A stretch of DNA of 64,000 bases, from positions 62,001 through 126,000 of the forward strand of contig JAODUP010000071.1 of the NCBI GenBank assembly GCA_025642065.1. The letters are read 5' to 3'. The translations under genes and the position numbers were made by a program. Below, piece after piece: positions 24,301-33,288 of this stretch. Position 1 is the stretch's first letter. The number at the start of each line of letters is the position of its first letter. The notes below the pieces were generated by a model. It did no database searches. It was not told where the DNA came from and saw only the letters and a list, made by a program, of their open reading frames with translations. The DNA is from Paralvinella palmiformis. Taxonomy: Eukaryota > Annelida > Polychaeta > Terebellida > Alvinellidae.

Positions 24301-27181
24301 TAAAAATCCACCAGTACCATAAAATTATCATTACTCAAGAATTATATGGACCGTTTCATGTGTAAAATATATTTACTGGCATTATTTATGTACAATGTAT
24401 TATTTTACAATGATACAATCATGTTAAAAATTATTTAAAGTCTGTTTCTCTCTCTCTCTTATATATATATATATATATACGTGTGTGTGTGTATATATGA
24501 ACAAACAAAACCATGACAAATTAATTAATACAAACTAAGTTTCATATGTATCTGATAACTACATCTCATCTGCATGACCTATATCTGTTTGCCTGTATAC
24601 ATGTATATGGTAATATGGCTCCATCAAAATTATTTAATATAATAATTAGGCTGGTATTTTCTATGTATCAATATAAATATTGCTCACAGTGTACAGCTAA
24701 AATATAAAGAACTATATTTGTATAATGGGCTTAGTTGAAGCAAACCGAAGAGCAAAAATTATGATTTTGATAAACAACCTTCCAACAGTTTGGAATAACT
24801 CTGTATGCATCACATGACAGGCAAACCATGATATTTTTTTTAATCTGCAAGGGAAGGATTGTATTAGAGACCTACACTTCATTTTAAGAACTGAATTTAT
24901 AATTTAAAAGATGGAAAAATATATATAGCACAGTTAAAATAAGCAAACCTAATTCCAACACAGATAATTAACACCAGCTATTGTGAGATTTTTGAATATG
25001 GAGAAAAATCGACATCACAGAAGGAAATATTCAGAGTTATACAGTGGGCTAGTACTAGTAATAGTTTTATACTGACTTTAAAACAGTTGTTTTTCTGATT
25101 TGGGCAAGTGAGTGACCGAGTATATATCAACATATACTGCTGTAGCTTAATGGATAATCACTGGTAGCCAAACACCATGATATATCATTTATTATATCTT
25201 CACAATCATATATATCTGTACTAGGCTATATGGCAATTAACATTTTATAGTTGAGACAAAATAATATGGAATTTATTTGTCAATGGGCCTTCTTTCCGTA
25301 TTATTTCTTTTGACGTGTTTTAAGTGAATATATATGTTTGCATGACCAGATCACCATCTAGTGTAATTTGTATGGAGCAAAATTCTACTAACAGATAGTG
25401 GCTAAAGGTAGCTGATGTTCTATTTGAGTGAAGCTCCAGTTCATCAATGTGATGATGATGATTGATGTTTTATGTTTCCATTTTTATGCACAAGGTAGGC
25501 TACGTTGGCCGAGTGACCTCCAAAGATAATAAAGCAAAATCAAAGATAAAACATCCTTCAGATATGTCGACGCCAAGATTCAAACTCAGGTGGGTAGTGA
25601 TCTGTGATCCAATGCGCTATCACTTAGACCAAGGAGGTGCCCTAGTTTTATCAATGTGATACACTCAGTGTTATCTGGTAAATACTAGGGTGGAAATTAT
25701 CACCTTATAATAAGGTCTTTATTCAATACACCCTGAGGCTGAGGTAGGAAATACCAAAACGCCTAAAAATTTCATTATGACCATATCACTGGCAGCTATG
25801 TTATTTGTTGTAATACATATCAAGTACTAAGTATTTAAATGACTGAAATATGTGTGTCCCTAGTGTATCTCAGTATATGTACGTAACTACTCTATTGTTA
25901 CTTATCATGAAAATATTAATTATTGCTCTAATAATAGATTAACAGACAAAGTTGAGAGAGTCATAGTCCATTTGAAGTTTTGTCTTAATGAAGACATAAG
26001 TTGAGAATGTACTTTCCACTGGTGTTTCACTAGCTGGCAGGAATAATATTTTCAATACTTAGAAACAAGTTCACAACTCATTTTATGTTTTGATGATAAT
26101 TTAGTTCATCATTTCATTTATATGAATTTTGTTGCCAGATAGAAATATTTAATGACCAGATTAATCTCCATTATTTCCTGATAATTTCCACTCACTGTGA
26201 CTATCCCGGAAAACACACCTATTTTCTGAGAAAGGGATAGACTCCTGGAATGGCTGAATACATTTGTATTATTACCTTAATAATATGCCTTGATCACTTG
26301 GTGGCTATTAGATTTAATAGTAAGGGTGTGATTTATAAGATTTCAGTAATACAGTTGTGTGATTTGAGATAAATTTCTTTTCTTCTCAAATATATTTCAT
26401 AAAATGGTAAGATAATCATAATGTTATAACGCAAGATTTAAAAGAACACAAACCCACCCGAGCAATGACTGAGAGATTTATAATTGCAAGAGATAGACAT
26501 ATAATATATGCAAATGTTTTTGCATATTGGGTCTTATAAATCAAAATGTGGTGCTCATCCACAACTATTATAATTGATATCAAGTATACACTGATTCAGT
26601 TATTAACTAAGCCCTGCCTTTGCTAAACTACTAGGCTTTAGCCAGTTTATATCTCAGATATAACATTAACAGATATTATCTGAAGTTTACATAATGTTTA
26701 ATCATGACATTTGTAGTTCTATACTCAACTCTGTCTGACTGAAGTAGGATATCATAATTATGTTAATAATTAAAATCCGCAAGGTTGAATCATGTGAATG
26801 TAAGTTTCATAGACATAGTTTGTAAAAAGTAAACAATAAAACACAACTGACAACAGCATATTTACAGCAAGTGAGCAACATGTAGATCTAGATCTATCTA
26901 GAGTAAATAAGCAATGCACAGATTACAAACCATGAAATATCCCAGGAGCCGATAATCAAAGCGTGAAACCATGAACCGAACAAATTTCTCCACTTCCAAG
27001 AATCTTTCACGGCCACATGTTTGGGCGGTCCCATATAATATACAAATCGGTTTAATGCAAAGAATGCCACCATTGTACACCCAGTAACCACAATGCCATA
27101 CTGATATGGTATAGGTTCCAAGTGGTCAAAGTTATCAAAACGTTCGTGTTCTATTGCCATGTCGATTACAGGAAACGACAA
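11740..27181 (-). CDS. TLCD1/2: TLC domain-containing protein, TLCD1/TLCD2 type (4 exons, complete)
   Basis: Four exons join in phase to 326 residues: 27181-26931 (phase 2 end), 17151-17069 (phase 1 end), 13617-13535 (phase 0 end), 12303-11740. All introns are GT-AG. Family signatures run in order: WKWRNLFGSWFHALI (62-76), GYFFYDFVDIV (112-122), SWEVLLHHVVV (130-140), AYTAVALLAEVNSFFLHSRK (about 154-173), then further hydrophobic segments and MWVVNIVLFWRLLTNDI. The His-His pair and the EVNS-FLH motif are typical of TLCD1/2. Human TLCD1/2 are about 247-264 residues; this protein is longer because of an Asn/Lys/Ser-rich cytosolic-type tail after about residue 255. Family knowledge: TLCD1/2 and worm FLD-1 are plasma-membrane proteins that limit incorporation of polyunsaturated chains into phospholipids. 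The first Met (27181) is used; Met8 is an alternative. Confidence 0.9.
12304..13534 (-). other. TLCD intron 3
   Basis: 1.2-kb AT-rich intron; no other gene or clear repeat seen. Confidence 0.7.
13535..13617 (-). CDS. TLCD1/2: TLCD exon 3
   Basis: 83 bp. Acceptor TTTCAG, donor GTT/GTGAGT. Encodes GYFFYDFVDIV and SWEVLLHHVV, the most conserved TLC block with the His pair. Too short to appear as a long open frame; found by family motif and splice sites. Confidence 0.9.
13618..17068 (-). other. TLCD intron 2
   Basis: 3.45-kb AT-rich intron. Short frames at 14970-15176, 15348-15533 and 16781-17002 have no recognisable motif. No repeat family was identified. Confidence 0.6.
17069..17151 (-). CDS. 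TLCD1/2: TLCD exon 2
   Basis: 83 bp. Acceptor TTATTACAG ends at 17152, donor G/GTAAGT at 17068. Encodes the end of codon 84 (Cys), FLMFPDMVVDLVGYHDMYSY and IAVTT, plus one base of Gly112. It corresponds to the loop and the next helix of the TLC domain. Confidence 0.88.
17287..17955. mobile_element. hAT-like non-autonomous element relic rich in TAATC/GATTA motifs
   Basis: Both ends of this stretch are dense in GTAATC, GATTAC and TGATTACG motifs in both orientations (17302-17420 and 17845-17925), the pattern seen at the ends of some hAT elements. The left arm (cgtaatcaattacgtgatc) and the reverse complement of the right arm (aacgtaatcaattatgattg) match over about 14 bases. The exact ends and target duplication cannot be fixed by eye. 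Confidence 0.45.
17675..17714. repeat. Inverted repeat with 10-bp perfect arms
   Basis: Arms TGATCACGTG (17675-17684) and CACGTGATCA (17705-17714), spacer 20 bp. Each arm contains a CACGTG or its overlap. It lies centrally in the hAT-like relic. Confidence 0.8.
19982..20390 (+). repeat. Dispersed repeat X, copy 1 (partial)
   Basis: Matches 53402-53880 in the same orientation over about 400 bases with small indels (shared blocks include acagttcac, gttacagtaataggaatca, ttagtttagtggcatatatc and cgccatgcaacac or near variants). It lacks the inverted ends present around copy 2. An 18-bp palindrome (TATAAGTTATAACTTATA, 20281-20298) is present only in this copy. Confidence 0.8.
21818..22017 (+). 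mobile_element. LINE 3' end fragment (CR1/L2-like)
   Basis: A short reading resembling the LINE C-terminus (FKSLLKHTYLRLL) is followed by a tail with tacagcgcctttgaatggct, gctttattaaata and a final (ATT)n run. The same tail is seen reversed at 45315-45385. Confidence 0.6.
22779..23130 (+). repeat. Dispersed repeat Y, copy 1
   Basis: Same orientation match to 43069-43420 over about 350 bases. Shared blocks include catgagataact, aacattaactc, cacttgacacct, and ataattatctagcataa. Family unknown. Confidence 0.75.
25449..25641 (-). mobile_element. tRNA-derived SINE, family B (minus)
   Basis: Read on the minus strand it starts ggcacctccttggtctaagt. A box-B-like GAGTTTGAATCTTGG follows, and it ends with ccttgtgcataaaa, then an (ATC)n tail. 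It matches the plus-strand copy at 31394-31583. Confidence 0.75.
26931..27181 (-). CDS. TLCD1/2: TLCD exon 1
   Basis: Encodes residues 1-83 plus two bases of codon 84. It holds the N-terminal region, a first membrane segment (YGIVVTGCTMVAFFALNRFV) and the WKWRN...FHALI motif that opens the TLC domain. The donor is TG/GTTTGT. The open frame reads on to 26894 but that part is intronic: only the donor at 26930 restores the frame with exon 2. Confidence 0.88.
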
Positions 27182-27300
27182 CAGGTTGCTATAAATTCAA
27201 CTTCTGCTAGTTTTACTCCAAAATACAGCAATCACTCACTTCCTCGTTCGTTCCGGTGGATTCTCGCAGTCACGTGACACAAAATGGCGTCCGTCATTTC
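27182..27300 (-). promoter_or_regulatory. Putative TLCD promoter / 5' UTR
   Basis: Just upstream of the start codon the sequence becomes more GC- and CpG-rich than its surroundings. It carries an E-box CACGTG (27271-27276) and AAATGGCG (27282-27289), a YY1-like core. No TATA box is seen. Function is inferred from position and motifs. Confidence 0.4.
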
Positions 27301-28385
27301 CTTCGCAACTTATAAACAAATAGGAAGCGCTGGCCCCGAGCCTCGAATGCTGTTAGCACTGTATCTATGGCCGGAGATTGTTTCGGGTCAGCAACATATA
27401 TTGATCTGGGCATTCTCGTGTTTTATTGCGTGAGAAGCACGATCTGTTTGCGTGTTTACGCAATTCAGTGAGTTGACTTTTGTCTGTTCTTTAAGCCAGG
27501 CCCTAACTCAGTATCTGCCTACTCTAAGCCTAGTCTAACTCTAAGACTAAGGGCCTAACTAAGCCCTAAGTCTAAGAGTAATAGGAAGTGTGTCACTGAG
27601 TAGCTTTACAATGTGTAGCGTAGGGTTTAATAACCTATGCATGATGATATGGAGTATGAGTACAGAAAAGTTATTTAATGTCGCCACCATTAGTTCCATC
27701 TTACGACATGCAAGAGAATAGTGTCTGTTCATAAGTGTTTATTACGTTTAGATCCCAAACGTAGGCAGCTGGAATTTAGCTTATATAAAGCTTAATCACA
27801 CACTCACATACGCCGTCACACAGAGTCTCACATCTCATGATGTTCGGTCACTGAATTAAATCATGCAATCTGCCATCTACGTGATCTATAGGTACATGGA
27901 GACTATAGAGACTACATAGAACTCGAAGATTAGGATGTGGCTCTGCATATCCCGCTCAGTTGGGTCTAAAACCAAATAATTAAGATAACTCATATTATTT
28001 TGTGTGATAATTAACTTAGAAAAAACCTTTGAAATGTACGCCAATATATATATATTTTAAATGTTATACTTTTTAATTATTATACATATATATAGGTACA
28101 TTTACGAGATCTATATAGCGTAACTTTGTGATTTTTTTCAGTTGAAGGGGAAATAAACACCACCCTCCCCATCCGGTTAAATTTGGCCCTTATCCATAAC
28201 TTTCCATTAGATTAGGAACCACCTTTGTTTTTATTTCTTTTATTTTGCAATAAGAAAAATACGTACTTATCTATTTAGCATTTGTTCATTTCAACCATTT
28301 TACGTTTGTACGCCGAATACATCTTTCCAGTCTAATAAAATGGCTTTGTTATGTAAGTGCGCACGCATATTCCTCAAAATTGGAC

Positions 28386-28485
28386 GAGCGCTCCGATGTT
28401 GCAGTGGTTAGGACGGGCTGTGGGTTCGGATCCGACTTATGTCTGCGTTTGTAGGATATTTGACTAGGCTAAATAACCATATGAA
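28386..28485 (+). mobile_element. tRNA-derived SINE, family A
   Basis: A-box-like gttgcagtggtta (28398-28410) and B-box GGTTCGGATCC (28423-28433), followed by the shared body tgtctgcgtttgtaggat. Related copies at 44194 and 55669. Confidence 0.7.
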
Positions 28486-28727
28486 GTCGGTTAAACCAAG
28501 CTAAATTGGACAAAATGTGTCATAACGTTTCCATTTCACTGCTATTGATTTCTCGGCTCACATGTGGTAGTCGATGATAGTAAGTAACAAACCAAGTTAA
28601 AGAGCGGTGTCGTCTGATTAAATAAAGTCTGGGGTTCTATGTTAAATTTCACCTCTCCCCCCCGGAGGATATAAAGGAGTTATTATACCTTTTTGAAATT
28701 GCGGTTTCATCTTTACATATTCGAAAG

Positions 28728-29036
28728 TGGTTGAGAACCACCTCCACCCCCACCACCACCACCACCCCCTCACAGGGAGCAGCACGGACAGATGGAGCCG
28801 AAATACCCTGAGGGTGGTCACTGCCAGAGTGTTTTACGTCCTGATGGGGTCTTTAACATTCCCTTTATTTTTAATAATTCAGTGGAGACGGCAGCGCCAT
28901 TTAACTTGGTCAGCTAGCCACGATGTTGTGAGCCGAGAAATTAATCTCTAGAATGGTATCGACCTCTTGCTGGGATCGAACCTGTGACCCTAGCACCAAG
29001 TGACAGGTGCTTAACCGCTAAGTCGTCGGAGCTGAC
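28728..29036 (-). mobile_element. tRNA-derived SINE, family C (minus)
   Basis: Read on the minus strand it begins aggtcagctccgacgactta. A-box TTAGCGGTTAAGCAC and B-box GGTTCGATCCC follow, then a body with aatttctcggctcac that is also seen near 28548. The plus-strand left end is a (CCA)n run. Confidence 0.7.
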
Positions 29037-29587
29037 CTTGAGTGGTTGGGGAAGGGTATTTATACGAATATTTGTTTGTCATCGGTATAGGATACTTGAC
29101 GTTTATTAATGAAATCGATAATATATAAATACCCAAACTTGTACCAATTCAAGATAATGACAGTTTAATAATAATCATAAACTTCTATAACGCCAAAAAA
29201 AGAATCACGCTCAGTGGCGCACCTAATAAAGTAATATACAGGGGTTTGGCAGTCTCATAGTCAAGGTACAGTTTTCAACCTGTACAATTCTTAGGTTTTG
29301 AATTGAAACAGTTTGTCTCACATCAGGTGGGTTAAACTTTTAAATTAGATAGATCATAGTGTGTCTAATTACTTAATAGCACATTATGTACATATTCAAT
29401 TCTTTTTTGAAATTCTATAAATTAAAATATAAGTATATAAAAAGTTTTTGCTTTGTCTATCTAAATTTTCTTCATCAGAGATATATAATAAGCAGACCGG
29501 GTCGTGCGCGCACCAAGTAGAATAATAAAAAGCTTCGCTCTCCTAGACAGATTAAAATAAACACCACACATAAGTCATAGCTTTATT

Positions 29588-29722
29588 AGCACCTGGATTC
29601 AACCCCGGACGGGCTATGTCAGAGGGGTGATTCATCTTGCGCTTCGCTTCATTGCCTTTCCAGGTCGCTTGGCTCATTTAATCTACCATGTGCACAAAAG
29701 TGGGCGTAAAACAGCAGTATTT
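29588..29722 (+). mobile_element. SINE family B, 5'-truncated copy
   Basis: B-box-like GGATTCAACCCC near 29595, then cttcgcttcattgcctttcc and catgtgcacaaaagtgggcg, matching the 3' half of the SINE at 31394. Confidence 0.65.
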
Positions 29723-30422
29723 CATCACTATCCCTATTAATTCATCGTATCACTAGTATATATTACAACGTCGAACTGTCTGATATCGGTGACTGAAGGA
29801 ATACTTGTATTATGATATGAATCTTTGCTTGAAGTGTGATTTCACGTAGCAACTTATATACATTGCTGATATTGTCACTCTGTTTACAGAACCTGTTTGG
29901 ACGCATCGTAAGAACTTCAACTGGTAGTGCAGTATTGGCCGTCTTCAAGGGAAATGTCTTCATGCAGTTAGGATAGGAAAATGGCGTATGCGTTTTAGAT
30001 ACGTAAACATGCAGGCGAGGGGTGTAAGCATGCAGGCGAGGGATAGACCGTTGAAGCGGTCCAGTCCTACACACAAAAAAAGGAGTATATGTCAATGTGG
30101 TCCGATTTGTAATAGAAATTCTTTCTTCAACAATTGGCATACGCACAAATTAATCTAGTTTAATTCATATATTTCCTGAGTTTCATCCCAACATTGGTTA
30201 ACTGAGACCGGATCTGGAAAATTGTCCATGTGCATAGCACTCCAGAGCGACGTTCTCCATTTGTTGCTGTCTTGGATATCTGATGGTGGGTTATGTAGCG
30301 GTTTCTAGCTAAATACTGGAATGTTGTGGTCGTCATTGCTTGAACATCTTAAACCGAATTGGATATCAGCAAAAGATCGTTAGTAGTAATTAAATTAGGA
30401 AGTCATTATTCACCAGGCTGCC

Positions 30423-30560
30423 GGTTCCCCATTGAAGATATTATCTCCTGCCCACGTGGCAAAGACTCGGTTCCTCAGTGAAAATTTTGTCTCCTGCACA
30501 CCGGGCAAAGATTCGGTTCCTCAGCGAAGATTTTGCCGCTTGCGCACCCAGCCAAGATCG
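30423..30560 (+). repeat. Minisatellite, 46-bp unit, three copies
   Basis: Units start at 30423, 30469 and 30515 with GGTTCC(C/T)CA and contain a variant of TCCTGCACACCGGGCAAAG. Markedly more GC-rich than the surrounding DNA. Confidence 0.85.
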
Positions 30561-30974
30561 CCGGCAGTCCCGCTTGGAGACTGGGGTGGGGGGGGGGGTT
30601 GATCTTCGACTATGCATGCCAATCCTGGCGGCGGGTACTTTTAATTTTGGCCGGTATTATTTACCCGCTGTAATAATCACAGTTGTAAACTGTACGTGGA
30701 ATAAATGGCCGAGTTGGTGTGGATGCACTAGGTTTAGTTTACAACGAGTTTCCCCTTTGCTTTAAATAGGTTGCGACTAGTTGCTGGAATACCCTAGCGA
30801 ACAGACGTGCTATGTTTAGTGAAAATACCAAGTATGCAGTTCTCTCAAAAGTAGCCAGTAAATCGCCGTCACTACGACTATGCACAACTAGCGTCATATA
30901 TTTTTTTAAGTTTTCCATTGCCTCTAGCACACGTGCCATTTGCCGGAAAAATTAATGCGTCCTTATTTTGCGAT

Positions 30975-31175
30975 GACCCGACTGGGCTTGCCGGCCACCG
31001 AGTGTTACGTCGTTGCGCACCCGGCAATGCCGGCGGAACAGGAACAAACATAGCGTTGTATACCCGGCTGCCGAGTAAGTAGTCGCCGATACTTTCCTTC
31101 GGGACCCGGCTGCCGGCTGAATAAAACCGTTTTCTGTCGTTGGGGACCCGGCCGCTGTGTAAATACTACCGGCTA
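30975..31175 (+). repeat. Degenerate GC-rich repeat (ACCCGGCTGCCG-like)
   Basis: At least four imperfect units with cores such as gcacccggcaatgccggc, acccggctgccga, acccggctgccggc and acccggccgctg. It shares CACCGGGC/CACCCGGC-type cores with the 30423 minisatellite, suggesting one repeat family on both sides of a 400-bp spacer. Confidence 0.65.
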
Positions 31176-31393
31176 ATTAATTAGGGTAATGGTGATATGC
31201 CAAGTTGTGAGTTTTCCCAATACCATCAGTCGATTATAATTGTATTTTCCGGTTGATGCAACATGGTTATTGTAATAATTGTTCTTCAAGTAATCCGTAC
31301 GGATCCGTACGTATAGTTCATTTGAAGTTTTTCCCTTGTTGAACTTCCTGATAACAGCAAAGCCACCGCTTACACTGGTGGTAGAAAAATGGG

Positions 31394-31583
31394 GGCGCCT
31401 ACGTGGTCTAGCGATAGCGTGTTGGACTACAGATCACTACCACCCGCGTTCAAATCTCGGCGTGGGATATCTGAAGGTTGTTTCGTCTTTGACTTCGCCT
31501 CATTACCTTTGGATGTCGCTCGACCCATTTAGCTTACCTTGTGCACAAAAGTGGCCGTAAAACACCAATCATCATCATCATCA
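31394..31583 (+). mobile_element. tRNA-derived SINE, family B
   Basis: A-box-like TGGTCTAGCGATAG from 31404, B-box GCGTTCAAATCTC near 31446-31458, body cttcgcctcattacctttgg, and a tail with ccttgtgcacaaaagtgg, aaaacaccaatc and (ATC)n. It is the fullest of the three copies in the window. Confidence 0.8.
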
Positions 31584-32126
31584 CACGAGGACTGGATATT
31601 GACCAGCTCACCTATATTAGTTGAGAACTCAGAGAAGCAGCTAAGTCTCCAGGAAAATATATAAGTTACCAGTGACCTTGGGGGTCTTCTTCGAAACTGT
31701 CTTATTTTCATTATCTTCTTCCTATTAAGTACAAAATCCAAACTTGGATATTGTGTACTGGTGTACTAGTGATAGTGGTGGCGATGTGCCTGTACACATT
31801 TAAGTAATGCATGGTGTTTAGCTATATACAACTACAACTACAAAATGCTGTTAGCTGACTCATCTTAGGAGACAGCCATGTGGAGTCTGGTCTTAAACGA
31901 CTCCAGTGATCGTAGGACAAGCAGCCGAAATGTCATGTCCATTTTTTTTTACTGCATCGATCTTTCAGTAAGGGAGTGCTACATTGATTTCTGTTGTCTG
32001 AAAATATCTCAGCCGTTTGATGATGTCATGGAATGATAAAAGTGGCGATCGATGGGAAATTCCCTGTAACCGTATGTCATAGCGCCATCGTACGGATAAT
32101 GGTGGCACTAGGTCCAGCTGGTTGTG

Positions 32127-32253
32127 ATGATTATTGTAGGCGTTGTGGTCGGAGGTTATCTCTTAACCTCCTATTTATTTCTGAAATTTCCATCTCTGAT
32201 TCATAAGAAGAAGAAGCTGGCATTCAGAGCCGTGCACATTAGCCACAGAGGAG
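32127..32253 (+). CDS. GDPD1: GDPD exon 1
   Basis: Encodes 42 residues plus one base: a hydrophobic anchor VGVVVGGYLLTSYLFLKF, a KKKK cluster, and the catalytic HISHRG. Donor G/GTAATA at 32254. No TATA box seen upstream. Confidence 0.92.
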
Positions 32254-33231
32254 GTAATATACAGCATTTTAAATGTTAATATACAGTTGTATATTTAGTA
32301 TAATCTTGTATTATCACCCAGGCCTTCACTTTCAGCTTACTACTTATTTATTGAAGTTTTTTTCAATGTCACTTTCTAGTCACTAATACTAGATTTGAGG
32401 TAGATTATTTATTACTACTACACTTGCACGGAATATAAAAAATAAAAACAAACTACTCCCTAGATCGGGTATCAAGGTATCAAGGAAGTATCATATCATA
32501 TGTATGATTGATATAAATGTGAATTACCAACACTGTGGACCCAAGAACTAGATCTAATCAGTTGAAGAACGCATACTAGTATTACTAATAATTAAGTAAG
32601 TGAGTAAGTGTAATACACTAGTATTACTATTAGTAATACTAATAGACAATAGCGTATTACATTTATTTAATTATAGATACCTCTATAGACTATACCTAAT
32701 TGTATTTGTTGTCATATGAAGAAAATAACATTTGATCATCCAATTTAAAAAATATCAATACATAATTATGGACATTTGTTTGATATATGTATCATGAGTG
32801 TTACACAAAGAAAAACACACAATATAAGTGGGCCAAGAATTTCTCTTCTTGTGTTCTCTCATTTCCAGACTGAAGATGGTGGTTACATAAAAACATAACG
32901 TCTTCAAATCAATGTGTCACTGCACTGAGATATTTTTTGTCGATTTACTCAGGCATGAATATGTTTCTGCGTATTCAGTCCAATTAATCAGTCAATCTTA
33001 CAATATATCATTGGTCACCTTGTTGATATATATTTGACCAAGATGGCAGCATGATTCTGGTATGGTATTTCGGTTGAATATAATTTAATTTATCCAGAAA
33101 ATAAGTACTTGGTTGGAGAAAGATAGATGGATTACGACAGAAAATAAAGTTCTTAGTGTGACAGTAATATGAAGAATATAAGGTCTGTGGAAGAAACATG
33201 GATAACTCTATGAGAAGGTGACATGTTTTCA

Positions 33232-33288
<57 letters not shown>

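Larger units (their letters stand above)
17152..26930 (-). other. TLCD intron 1
   Basis: 9.8-kb intron. It contains the hAT-like relic, the dispersed repeats at 19982 and 22779, a LINE 3' tail at 21818, a SINE at 25449, small (TG)n and (TA)n tracts (19536-19553, 23908-23932, 24450-24495) and otherwise unrecognised AT-rich sequence. Confidence 0.6.

Noticed and set aside
27285..27431. Plus-strand frame starting ATGGCGTCCGTC in the TLCD promoter region, 48 residues
   Set aside because: The ATGGCG is more simply a YY1-like site; no donor site or homologue is recognised and it lies antisense in the presumed promoter.
28398..28433. tRNA gene candidates (A and B boxes) here and at 29000, 31404, 44208 and 55681
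   Set aside because: The box motifs are followed by shared SINE bodies and do not fold as full cloverleafs, so they are called SINEs and not tRNA genes.
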